Source: Halomonas daqiaonensis (GTDB lineage Bacteria > Pseudomonadota > Gammaproteobacteria > Pseudomonadales > Halomonadaceae). From it: a stretch of 64,000 nucleotides of DNA. The notes under the pieces were generated by a model. It was not told the DNA's origin. It made no database searches and saw only the letters and a list, made by a program, of their open reading frames with translations. The DNA lies in NCBI RefSeq assembly GCF_900109725.1, contig NZ_FOBC01000005.1, forward strand, positions 33,397-97,396, read 5' to 3'. Below, piece after piece: positions 43,907-52,360 of this stretch. Each line of letters begins with the position of its first letter. The first letter of the stretch is position 1. Both the position numbers and the translations under genes were made by a program.

Positions 43907-45163
43907 TTACAGGTTGTTGACGCGATATTTCTCGCGGAAGCGGCGGATCATGAGCACCGACACCAGGTTCAGGCTCAACGTGACGGCAAACAGCACCAGG
44001 CCCAGGGCGAAGGCGGAGAGTGTCTCGGCACTCTCGAACTCCAGGTCGCCAGTAAGCGCTGCGACGATGCGCACCGTCACCGTAGTCATGTCCTCCAGGG
44101 GGTTGGCGGTCAAGTTGGGCCGCATACCCGCCGCCATCACCACGATCATGGTCTCGCCCAGGGCCCGCGAGACCGCCAGCAGCGAGGCGGAGATGATCCC
44201 CGGCAGGGCTGCGGGAATGACCACATCACGAATGGTCTCGCCCTTGGTCATGCCCAGCGCCAGCGAGCCCTGTCGCATGCTGTCCGGCACCGCACTGATC
44301 ACGTCGTCGGAAAGCGAGGAGATGAAGGGGATGATCATGATGCCCATCACCACCCCGGGCGCCACGGCATTGTTGAAGGAGGCATCCAGGCCGAAGAAAC
44401 CGGCCACGTCGACGATGATCGGCGCCACCGTGATGGCGGCGAAGAAGCCATAGACCACGGTGGGAATGCCGGCCAGCACCTCGAGGGTCGGCTTGGCGAA
44501 GGTGCGCACCCGGCTGGGGGCGAACTCTGCCATGTAGACGGCCGACAGCAGGCCCACGGGAATCGCCACCAGCATGGCGATGGCGGTGATCATGAAGGTA
44601 CCGGCGAACAGCGGTACCGAGCCGAACTGGGCTGCGGAGCCCCCCTCATCGCCGCGCCCCGCAGCGGCCAGGAAGCTGGCGCCGGGATCCCACACCGTGC
44701 CGGTGATGAAGTCCCAGAAGCTGTGCATCTGGAAGAAGCGCAGCGCCTCGAAGATGATAGAGAAGAGAATGCCGAAGGTGGTGAAGATCGAGATCATGGC
44801 CGCGGCGACCAGAATCCAGCGGATCACCCGCTCGATGGCCTGACGGGCGTGGAAGTCGGGCTTCACCTGGCGCATTCCCACCATCAGGCCGATAGCAGCG
44901 ACCACCAAACTACAGGCCAGCAGATAGAGAGTAGGGATCTCGGCCCCCAGCAACAGCATCAGGAAGGCCCCGATGGCACCCACGGTGATCGCCGGGCCGG
45001 CGGTGGCGACCACGGCGAACCAGGCGTACTGGTCGGGTTGAGCATACATGGCCGTGCCACTGGCGCGCACCCGCGCGGCCTTGGCACGGCCTAGGAAGAA
45101 GGCTATCAGACCCATCAGCAGCAGGACGCCGCTGAACATGGCGAGGAGTTGGTTGGTCTGCAT
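43907..45163 (-). CDS. pstC: Phosphate ABC transporter permease PstC
   Basis: A 418-residue permease, about 100 residues longer than E. coli PstC because of extra N-terminal membrane segments and linker. The EAA-type loop is GSLALGMTKGETIRDVVIPAALPG, and VVYGFFAAITVAP is a family stretch. The Met at 45163 is preceded by GAGAGA. A double hairpin separates it from pstS. Confidence 0.9.
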   Translation of the reverse strand: MQTNQLLAMFSGVLLLMGLIAFFLGRAKAARVRASGTAMYAQPDQYAWFAVVATAGPAITVGAIGAFLMLLLGAEIPTLYLLACSLVVAAIGLMVGMRQVKPDFHARQAIERVIRWILVAAAMISIFTTFGILFSIIFEALRFFQMHSFWDFITGTVWDPGASFLAAAGRGDEGGSAAQFGSVPLFAGTFMITAIAMLVAIPVGLLSAVYMAEFAPSRVRTFAKPTLEVLAGIPTVVYGFFAAITVAPIIVDVAGFFGLDASFNNAVAPGVVMGIMIIPFISSLSDDVISAVPDSMRQGSLALGMTKGETIRDVVIPAALPGIISASLLAVSRALGETMIVVMAAGMRPNLTANPLEDMTTVTVRIVAALTGDLEFESAETLSAFALGLVLFAVTLSLNLVSVLMIRRFREKYRVNNL

Positions 45164-45193
45164 AGATCTCTCTCGGTGGATAACGGCGGCAGG

Positions 45194-45240
45194 GTTCCTG
45201 CCGGAACGTGAGACGGCCGGCAGCCGTGGGCTGCCGGCCG
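45194..45240 (-). promoter_or_regulatory. Hairpins between pstS and pstC
   Basis: A 12-bp stem at 45214-45240 (CGGCCGGCAGCC / GGCTGCCGGCCG, loop GTG) and a smaller one GTTCC-TGCC-GGAAC at 45194-45207. There is no T run. Such hairpins commonly protect the upstream message, so pstS would be made in excess over the permeases. Confidence 0.6.
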
Positions 45241-45267
45241 GATCAGGCATCCCTGCCCAACAGGGTG

Positions 45268-46296
45268 TTACTTGAGGTCGTCGACCTCGAGCTGGGCCCG
45301 GTTGGCAACCTTCTCACGAGTCTGCTCACGCTCGGCTTCGGGCAGCGGAATCAGGCCCAGATCACGAAGGTAGCCGCCCTCGCCGATCATGGTCTCGGAA
45401 ACGAACATGTCGACGTAGTCATACAGCGGCGGCACGGCATCGGCGTGCTGGTTCTTGACGTAGAACCACAGCGAGCGGGCGATCGGATAGTCGCCGGCAC
45501 TGATCGCCTCGGGCTCCGGTTCCACCCCTCCGATGGCCGTACCGACCAGGGCGCCGGAATTCTCTTCCAGGAAAGAATAACCGAAGATGCCGAAGGCATC
45601 GGTGTCTTCGCTCAAACGCTGGACGATCAGGTTATCGTTCTCGCCGGCATCGATGTAGACGCCATCGGAACGGACGTCAGTGTAGCCGTCGCCACCATAA
45701 GCCTCCATTTCCTTTGACGGCACTTCCATGGCGAGTTCTTCGAAGGCATCGCGCGTGCCGGACGTGGTGGGCGGGCCGTAGATGGAAATCTCGCGATCTG
45801 GCAGGGAGGCGTCGATCTCGCTCCAGTTGGTGTAGGGGTTGTCGACCAGTTCGCCATCGACCGGCACCTTGGCCGCCACGGCCAGGAACAGCTGCTCGAG
45901 GGTCAGCTCGATGGCCTCGTTGGTGCTGGACTGGGCGAAGACGATGCCGTCGGAACCGATCTTCACCTCGGTGACATCGGTCACGCCGTTCTCGAGGCAG
46001 CGCTCGAGCTCGGAGAGCTTGATGCGGCGCGAGGAGTTGGTGATGTCCGGAGTGCCCTCGCCCACGCCGTTGCAGAACAGACGCAGACCGCCGCCAGAGC
46101 CGGTGGACTCAATGACCGGAGTCGGGTACTCAGTCACAGCGCCGAACTCCTCGGTCACGTAGCTGGCAAACGGGTATACGGTGCTGGAACCGACGATACG
46201 GATCTGGTCACGGGCATGTGCCACGGTGGCCACACCGATAACGGCGGCGGCGATGGCAGTGGTCTTGAAAGCACGGTTCTTGAGAATGCGATTCAT
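45268..46296 (-). CDS. pstS: Periplasmic phosphate-binding protein PstS
   Basis: A 342-residue binding protein. The signal peptide ends at AHA/RDQ near residue 29. IRIVGSSTVYPF, ESTGSGGGLRLFC and the phosphate-contact stretch TTSGTRDAFEEL are PstS features of the pseudomonad type. AGGAGA lies 8 bases before the ATG at 46296. A PhoB box lies 62-79 bases upstream. Confidence 0.93.
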   Translation of the reverse strand: MNRILKNRAFKTTAIAAAVIGVATVAHARDQIRIVGSSTVYPFASYVTEEFGAVTEYPTPVIESTGSGGGLRLFCNGVGEGTPDITNSSRRIKLSELERCLENGVTDVTEVKIGSDGIVFAQSSTNEAIELTLEQLFLAVAAKVPVDGELVDNPYTNWSEIDASLPDREISIYGPPTTSGTRDAFEELAMEVPSKEMEAYGGDGYTDVRSDGVYIDAGENDNLIVQRLSEDTDAFGIFGYSFLEENSGALVGTAIGGVEPEPEAISAGDYPIARSLWFYVKNQHADAVPPLYDYVDMFVSETMIGEGGYLRDLGLIPLPEAEREQTREKVANRAQLEVDDLK

Positions 46297-46357
46297 GGAG
46301 CGATCTCCTGATAAGGACAGTGTGCAACCTTCGCAGGACACACCTTGCCGCAGTCAG

Positions 46358-46375
46358 ATGACAGCTTAGTGACAA
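46358..46375 (-). promoter_or_regulatory. PhoB box
   Basis: On the minus strand TTGTCAC-TAAG-CTGTCAT: two 7-base direct repeats of the CTGTCAT type with a 4-base spacer, the standard Pho box form. A further half-like CTGACAT lies at 46386-46392. Confidence 0.82.
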
Positions 46376-46423
46376 CCCACCATAAATGTCAGACCCCTAT
46401 TCCATATCCCGTCGGAGCGTGCA

Positions 46424-47599
46424 TCAGGTACGCTCTGCCAGCACGCGAATGCCAACGTTGGCCAGCAGCGAGGCGCCCAGCATCGTGCCCACCATGGGCC
46501 AGGCGCTGTCGACCTCGAAGGCGCCGACCAGCACTCCGGCCAGGGCACCGCAGGAGAACTGCAGACTTCCCTGCAGGGCAGCCGCAGTGGCGCTCATGTG
46601 ATGAAATCGGTCGAGCAAGGAGGTGATGGCATTGGGGGCAATCAGGCCGATGGTGCCGGCAAACAGCATGATCAGCGGCACCATGGTGGCCAGCGACTCC
46701 AGGCCGCTGACCACCATGACCGCCAGCCCGAGTCCGGCGGCCAGCTGGATCCCCAATCCCAGACGCAGGTTCTGCAGGGGCGTGCGCCACCGCAGCAGAC
46801 GGATATTGAGGCGATTGGAGGCGACCATGGCCAGCACATTGACGCCGAACACCAGCGGGTAGAGAGACGGCGTTAAATCGAAATGCTCTAGATAGAGAAA
46901 CGGCGAGGCGGTGACGAAGGCGAACAGCCCGGCGAAAGACATCGAGGCGGCGGCAATGAAGCCCATGGCCCGACGATCACGAAGCACGCTGGCGTAGTTG
47001 GCCAACACCCTGGACGGCGTTGCGGCTGATTGTCCGGGCGGTCGTGTCTCGGGCAACCGGGTACCCAGCAGCCACATCAGGAAGCCGGCGTAGGCAGCAA
47101 GGAACACGAAGATCAGCCACCAACCAGCGATATACAGCAGCCCGCTGCCCACCACTGGCGCCACCAGCGGCGCCATCAACATGATGATCGCCATGGTCGA
47201 CATCACCTTGGCGGCTTCACGGCCGTGGAAACAGTCGCGCACGATGGCCGCCGAGTTGACCACGGTAGCGCCACCACCCAAGGCCTGGACGAAGCGCCAG
47301 GTCAGAAGCTCGCCCAGAGAGCCAACGGTGGTGATCACCAGGCTGGCCAACAGAAAGACCACCAGCCCGCCGAGCAGCACCGGCTTGCGCCCCACCCGAT
47401 CGGAAACCGGGCCGAATACCAGCTGCCCCAAGGCGAAACCGGCCAGGAAGCTGGAGAGCGACAGCTCGGTGTGATGGATGCTGGCGCCCACGTCCTCCGC
47501 CAGGGCAGCCATGGCAGGAAGGTAGGCATCGATGGCGAAGGGCGCCAGGGCCGTATTGGCAGCCACCAGCAGCGCCACGCGTCGGGGGTTCAGGATCAA
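46424..47599 (-). CDS. Bcr/CflA family multidrug efflux MFS transporter
   Basis: A 391-residue MFS protein with 12 membrane segments. Motif A is GPVSDRVGRKPVLL. The start ALLVAANTALAPFAIDAYLPAMAAL is typical of Bcr/CflA exporters, and RFVQALGGGATVVNSAAIVRD is motif B. It exports drugs such as bicyclomycin or chloramphenicol in relatives. It ends 49 bases before the PhoB box of pstS and is divergent from tal. Confidence 0.87.
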   Translation of the reverse strand: MILNPRRVALLVAANTALAPFAIDAYLPAMAALAEDVGASIHHTELSLSSFLAGFALGQLVFGPVSDRVGRKPVLLGGLVVFLLASLVITTVGSLGELLTWRFVQALGGGATVVNSAAIVRDCFHGREAAKVMSTMAIIMLMAPLVAPVVGSGLLYIAGWWLIFVFLAAYAGFLMWLLGTRLPETRPPGQSAATPSRVLANYASVLRDRRAMGFIAAASMSFAGLFAFVTASPFLYLEHFDLTPSLYPLVFGVNVLAMVASNRLNIRLLRWRTPLQNLRLGLGIQLAAGLGLAVMVVSGLESLATMVPLIMLFAGTIGLIAPNAITSLLDRFHHMSATAAALQGSLQFSCGALAGVLVGAFEVDSAWPMVGTMLGASLLANVGIRVLAERT

Positions 47600-47736
47600 G
47601 ACGCCTCCGTGGCATCAACCGGGAAAATAGATAGAAAGCTAATGATACCTGAAACCCCTGCCCTGGCCACGGTTGTCTATATTCAACCACCTCGCCTTGT
47701 TAGAGTGAGCCCCACGACAACCGGAGGGATCCCGCC

Positions 47737-48675
47737 ATGGCAGATGACCTGCTTTCACAACTCAAGTCCATGACCACCGTGGTCGCCGATACCGGTGATC
47801 TCGAGACGATTCGTCGCTTCCAGCCTACCGATGCCACCACCAACCCCTCGCTCATCCTCCAGGCGGCCCAGCATGAATCACGCCGCGCGCGGTTGGCCGA
47901 GATTGCGCGCCATGCCACCGACATCGACGATGCCTTGGATGCGGTAGCCGTAGAAATCGGCGGCGAAGTCAGTGCCCTGATACCGGGCTATGTCTCCACC
48001 GAGGTCAGTGCCCGCCTCTCCTTCGATACCGACGCCACCCTGGCCAGGGCCCGCTCGTTGATCGAGCGCTACGGGCGTCACGGCGTCGGTCCCGAGCGCA
48101 TCCTGATCAAGGTGGCCTCTACCTGGGAAGGCATTCGCGCCGCCCGGATCCTCGAGCGCGAAGGCATCCACACCAACCTCACCCTGCTGTTCAGCTTCGC
48201 CCAGGCACGCGCCTGCGCGGATGCCGGCGTCACCCTGGTCTCGCCCTTCGTCGGCCGGATACTGGACTGGCACAAGGCGCAGGAGCCCGATGTCGACTTC
48301 AGCGGCGACCGCGATCCGGGCGTGCAGTCCGTCAAGCGCATCTACGAGCACTTCAAGGGGCACGGATACGACACCATCGTGATGGGCGCAAGCTTCCGCA
48401 ATGCCGGCGAGATCATCGCCCTGGCCGGCTGTGACCGCCTGACCATCTCGCCCAAACTACTGGAAGAACTGGCCGGTACCACCGGTAATCTGGAGCGTCG
48501 GCTTGTGCCGCTGGATGCCGAGACCCACGCCCCCGAGCCCCAGGACGAAGCCGAGTTCCGCTGGGAGATGAACGAGGATGCCATGGCCACCGAGAAACTG
48601 GCAGAAGGCATCCGCAAGTTCATGGCCGACCAGCGCAAGCTGGAAGCATTGCTGGGAGAGCTGAGGAAGGGCTGA
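47737..48675 (+). CDS. tal: Transaldolase
   Basis: A 312-residue classical transaldolase of the pentose phosphate pathway. Lys125 in [11 protein letters not shown] forms the Schiff base. [11 protein letters not shown] and the end [13 protein letters not shown] are family marks. CGGAGG lies before the start. It is a single gene. Confidence 0.93.
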   Translation: MADDLLSQLKSMTTVVADTGDLETIRRFQPTDATTNPSLILQAAQHESRRARLAEIARHATDIDDALDAVAVEIGGEVSALIPGYVSTEVSARLSFDTDATLARARSLIERYGRHGVGPERILIKVASTWEGIRAARILEREGIHTNLTLLFSFAQARACADAGVTLVSPFVGRILDWHKAQEPDVDFSGDRDPGVQSVKRIYEHFKGHGYDTIVMGASFRNAGEIIALAGCDRLTISPKLLEELAGTTGNLERRLVPLDAETHAPEPQDEAEFRWEMNEDAMATEKLAEGIRKFMADQRKLEALLGELRKG

Positions 48676-48709
48676 TCGACCGCTATGGCCGGGGCACAGC
48701 GGTATCCGG

Positions 48710-49219
48710 TCAGTGGTTGTGCGAGGCGGCCTCCTGGGCCTCGAGCATCTCGACGAGAGGCTGGAACTCCTCGCGATTATGCTCGTTGAGGCGCATCAGG
48801 ATGCGGTGCGCCTCGAGGACCCGCTGGCGAGTTTCCTCGACGTCGGTGGGAACCTCGGGGAGTTCGCGGAGCTCACAGGTCTCGGTGATCGGCGATTCCA
48901 CCAGAGTGAAGATGCGCGAGAACCCCATGACGTCGAGCATCCGCCTGACATCGGAGTTGTCGGCGATGATGGTCGGTCGTTCGGTGACGCGGCCCTGCAC
49001 GGCGATGGCCACCTTGGCGAGGAAGCCCAGGGCGGTGGAATCCACGTTGGTGGTGTCACGCAGGTCGATGATCAGCGTCTCGAGGCCAGGCGTCTCCGCC
49101 AGTTGCCGGGCCTGACGGTCCAAGGTGGCACACAGCGTCAGGCGCACATCTCCGCACAGCTTGAGGACGAAGACCCCGGAATCGAACGCCGCCTTGAGGC
49201 GGCCTTCATGGTTTATCAT
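48710..49219 (-). CDS. STAS-domain anti-sigma-factor antagonist
   Basis: A 169-residue protein. Residues 1-110 form a STAS domain with the phosphorylation site in NVDSTALGFLAKV. The C-terminal 55 residues are an acidic helical tail. ATG at 49219 overlaps the phosphatase stop. It resembles HsbA-type antagonists of pseudomonads, which switch between an anti-sigma factor and a cyclase, but no anti-sigma gene is seen here. Confidence 0.8.
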   Translation of the reverse strand: MINHEGRLKAAFDSGVFVLKLCGDVRLTLCATLDRQARQLAETPGLETLIIDLRDTTNVDSTALGFLAKVAIAVQGRVTERPTIIADNSDVRRMLDVMGFSRIFTLVESPITETCELRELPEVPTDVEETRQRVLEAHRILMRLNEHNREEFQPLVEMLEAQEAASHNH

Positions 49220-50420
49220 TGCCAAATCCGCTCAACATCATGATCGTCAGGTCGTCTGGCAGTTCTTCGTGCCCTGGGGCATTTTCGGCGACGCTTTCAT
49301 CATCGTCCGCCATCACTCCCAGTGCAAGACTGCCACGTAGATCCTCCAGCGTGTCGCTGGCGAGGACCCGCCGCTCGAGTTCCCTGAGCCGCATATCAAG
49401 CGTATCGCCCGGAAGACACTCCAATATCCCATCCGAACACAGCCACAACCGGAAGTTCTCCGGCAGTTCGCAACCCAGCCAAGGATAGTCGACTCCCGGG
49501 AAGAGGCCGACCGGCATGCCTTCGCCGGGCAGCGACGTCACCTTGCCGTCCGTCACCAGCAGCGGCATGGGCAGCTGAGCGCCCAGCGAATAGTGGAGAT
49601 AACGTCGTTGATGGTCAATGACCCCGACGAACAGGGTCGCATGCTTGCCGATGCCGGCATCCAGCAGTTCGCGATTGAGCGCCGCCAGCCAACGCGGCGC
49701 CAGGGCCTCGGGATGCTCGCCGTTCCACTCGTGCTGCCAGTGATTGGAGAGATACTTCAGCAGCACGGTGACGAAGGCCGAGGACGCTCCGTGCCCGGAG
49801 ACATCGGCAAAATAGAACAGGCTATAGCGCTCGTCGTAGGCCTGGAAATCGAGGAAATCCCCGGACAGGTAGAGCGAGGGCGCCAGCCAGTAGTCGTAGG
49901 TGACGTCATTCAGGGTCTGTGGCCTTAGCGGCAGCAGCTTGCGCTGGATCTGCCCGCCGGCCTGCTGGTCGAGGCGCAGCATCGCCAGATGGGTCTCGAG
50001 GCTCTCGTTGAGCTCCTCCAGGTCCTCGTTGAGCTTCGCCAGACGGGCGCGGTCATGCTCACGCTCTGCGGCCAGGCGATGCACTTCGATGGCCTTGCCG
50101 ATCATGCGCCGCAGCAGAGATCCATGGCGTAGCGGATCAATGATGTAATCCACCAGGCCGGCATCTACCGCGCGCAGCAGGTCGGCATCCTGCCGCTCGT
50201 CGCTGACCACGAGCGTCGGCAGGTATTCAGCAAGCCGCGTCCAATCGGCGCTGGGCACCGCCCGAGAGTGAGCCACGACGAGGGCGGTTTCCAAGGGGAG
50301 TGCCTCGATGCTATCGGCGGCATACACCGCCAGGCCGTCACGGGCGATGGTCTCGGCCAAGGCATCACGCTCAGCCCCCGGCACATCGATCACCCCGATC
50401 AGGTGCTTGGCTGGTGGCAT
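49206..50420 (-). CDS. PP2C/SpoIIE-type phosphatase with degenerate receiver domain
   Basis: A 404-residue protein. Residues 1-120 look like a response-regulator receiver, but the strand that should end in the phospho-Asp reads LVVAHSRAVP, with no Asp. A coiled coil follows (residues 118-155, KLNEDLEELNESLETHL). Residues 165-404 are a SpoIIE/RsbU phosphatase with the metal Asp in YFADVSGHGASSA and the C-terminal DDLTIMML. It probably dephosphorylates the STAS protein encoded next, whose start overlaps its stop. Confidence 0.83.
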   Translation of the reverse strand: MPPAKHLIGVIDVPGAERDALAETIARDGLAVYAADSIEALPLETALVVAHSRAVPSADWTRLAEYLPTLVVSDERQDADLLRAVDAGLVDYIIDPLRHGSLLRRMIGKAIEVHRLAAEREHDRARLAKLNEDLEELNESLETHLAMLRLDQQAGGQIQRKLLPLRPQTLNDVTYDYWLAPSLYLSGDFLDFQAYDERYSLFYFADVSGHGASSAFVTVLLKYLSNHWQHEWNGEHPEALAPRWLAALNRELLDAGIGKHATLFVGVIDHQRRYLHYSLGAQLPMPLLVTDGKVTSLPGEGMPVGLFPGVDYPWLGCELPENFRLWLCSDGILECLPGDTLDMRLRELERRVLASDTLEDLRGSLALGVMADDDESVAENAPGHEELPDDLTIMMLSGFGNDKP

Positions 50421-50432
50421 GCTGTCATGGCC

Positions 50433-51206
50433 TCATTCGGCGAAGGCGTCATCGAAGTCCGCATCATCGAAGTCGAACTTGTCGCTGGCGAAGGGATCCG
50501 CGCCCAACTCGCCATCGCTGACCTCGAAGCGGCGCTGCTGCAAATAAGCATCGCGGATGAAACTGTAGCGATCGCCGCGAATCATCGCTTCCTGGTCGAG
50601 CAGGCCGGCCCGAGTATCGATCACCCTCAAGGCGGTGAGCCCCAGGCGCACTTCATCATCCTCGACGTAGGTAGTGGGATAGGTGTACCTGTCCGCCGGC
50701 AACCCGGCGGTATCACGCACCGTACTGGGGCCAAGCAGCGGCAGCACCAGGTAGGCGCCCTCTCCCACCCCCCAGACACCGAGCGTCTGGCCGAAGTCTT
50801 CCTCGCGCCCGGTGATCTCCATATGGGTGGCGAAGTCCCACAGCCCGCCGATACCCACGGTAGTATTGATCAGGAAGCGCCCGGTAGCGATGCCTGCATT
50901 GCCTGGCTTGCCCTGCAGCAGGCTGTTGAGCGCAGTGCGCGGTTCCCCCAGGTTGGCAAAGAAGTTACCGACGCCGGTTTCCACCGGGGCCGGCGTAATA
51001 AAACGATAGCCCCTGGCCACTGGCTTGAGCGCATAGCGGTCAAGCACGTCATTGAAGGCGAACACCTTGCGGTTGAAGCCCTCCCAGGGATCGTCGGGAT
51101 TGCGCTCCTGCACCTCACCGCTGGTGGCACAACCCGCCGTGGCCACCAGCGACGCTGCCAGTGCACCACGCCCGATCCATCTCGTCAGACCCTGTTTCAT
51201 CGGCAT
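50433..51206 (-). CDS. mlaA: Phospholipid-binding lipoprotein MlaA
   Basis: A 257-residue outer-membrane lipoprotein. The lipobox is ATAGC near residue 26. DPWEGFNRKVFAFND, LDRYALKP, INTTVGIGGLWD and LPLLGPSTVRD are MlaA/VacJ motifs. It takes misplaced phospholipid from the outer membrane for return inward. The C-terminus is strongly acidic (FDFDDADFDDAFAE). GGGAGG lies 6 bases before the ATG at 51206. The rest of the mla system is not in the window. Confidence 0.92.
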   Translation of the reverse strand: MPMKQGLTRWIGRGALAASLVATAGCATSGEVQERNPDDPWEGFNRKVFAFNDVLDRYALKPVARGYRFITPAPVETGVGNFFANLGEPRTALNSLLQGKPGNAGIATGRFLINTTVGIGGLWDFATHMEITGREEDFGQTLGVWGVGEGAYLVLPLLGPSTVRDTAGLPADRYTYPTTYVEDDEVRLGLTALRVIDTRAGLLDQEAMIRGDRYSFIRDAYLQQRRFEVSDGELGADPFASDKFDFDDADFDDAFAE

Positions 51207-51238
51207 TCTCGCCTCCCAGCGATTCCCTGTTATGACGC

Positions 51239-52360
51239 TCATTGGCGACGCACCACCACGCTGCCGGCACTGTATCCCGCGCCGAAGGAACAGACCACCC
51301 CGAGCGCGCCGGGGGACAGGTCGTGCCGATGCAGGTGGAAGGCGATGATCGAGCCCGCCGAGCTGGTATTGGCATAACGATCGAGAATGATCGGCGCCTG
51401 TTCGGGGCTAGGCTCATGACCCAGCACGCGCCGGGCGATGAGGTCATTCATGTGGCGGTTGGCTTGGTGCAGCCAGAGCCGCGACAGATCACTACTCGCC
51501 AGTTCGAGGCTCGCCAGGTGCTCGGTGATCAACGCCGCCACCAGTGGGCAGACCTCCTTGAAGACCCGTCTACCTTCCTGGACGAAGAGCTTGTCGATGG
51601 CCTGCGGATCGCTATCGGTGACCCGATTGAGGAAGCCGGCGTTGTTGCGGATGGCGTTGGAGAATCGCGTCAGCAGGCGCGTGCCAAGGATCTCGAAGCG
51701 AGCCTCGGCGGTGGCCACGGCGTCACTTTCCAGCACGATGGCGGTGCAGGCATCACCGAAGATGAAGTGGCTGTCGCGATCCCGAAAGTTGAGGTGCGCG
51801 GAGCAGATCTCCGGGTCGACCACCAGGGCACGCTTGACGCTACCGGCGCGGATGGCGTTGGCGGCGGTCTCGATGGCAAAGGTTGCCGAACTGCAGGCGA
51901 CGTTCATGTCGAAGGCGTAGCCGCCCGCGCCGAGCGCCTCCTGGAGCTCCACCGCAACGGCCGGATAGGGCCGCTCCAGGTTGGAGCAGGCAACGATGAC
52001 CAGTTCGATGTCCCCTGCCTCGACGCCCGCCTGAGCCAGGGCCTCACGGGCCGCGATCAGGCCCATCTCGCACTGGACGGAGGGCTCGTCATTGCCGCGT
52101 TCCGGCAGTTGGGGACACATGCGCGCGGGATCGAGGATGCCCTCGGCGTCGAGCACATAGCGGCTGTGGATGCCCGATGCCTTGACGATGAACTCGGTGC
52201 TGGAGTGCGGGAGAGGCTCACGCTCGCCAGCGGCGATGGCATCGGCATGGCGAGCGTTCTCGGCGTCCACCCAGGCGTTGAACGAGGCCACCAGGGCATC
52301 GTTGTCGATGGCGTGCTCGGGGGTGAAGAGGCCCGTCCCGGTGATCACCACTTGGTTCAT
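51239..52360 (-). CDS. Beta-ketoacyl-ACP synthase III-like protein
   Basis: A 373-residue thiolase-fold enzyme. Cys156 in NVACSSAT, His in WLHQANRHMND and Asn in YANTSSAGS form the FabH Cys-His-Asn triad. It is longer than E. coli FabH (317), with an insertion in residues 20-80, like the P. aeruginosa FabH2-type enzyme that takes medium-chain acyl-CoA into fatty acid synthesis. Its start overlaps the hrpA stop by 4 bases as ATGA. Confidence 0.83.
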   Translation of the reverse strand: MNQVVITGTGLFTPEHAIDNDALVASFNAWVDAENARHADAIAAGEREPLPHSSTEFIVKASGIHSRYVLDAEGILDPARMCPQLPERGNDEPSVQCEMGLIAAREALAQAGVEAGDIELVIVACSNLERPYPAVAVELQEALGAGGYAFDMNVACSSATFAIETAANAIRAGSVKRALVVDPEICSAHLNFRDRDSHFIFGDACTAIVLESDAVATAEARFEILGTRLLTRFSNAIRNNAGFLNRVTDSDPQAIDKLFVQEGRRVFKEVCPLVAALITEHLASLELASSDLSRLWLHQANRHMNDLIARRVLGHEPSPEQAPIILDRYANTSSAGSIIAFHLHRHDLSPGALGVVCSFGAGYSAGSVVVRRQ

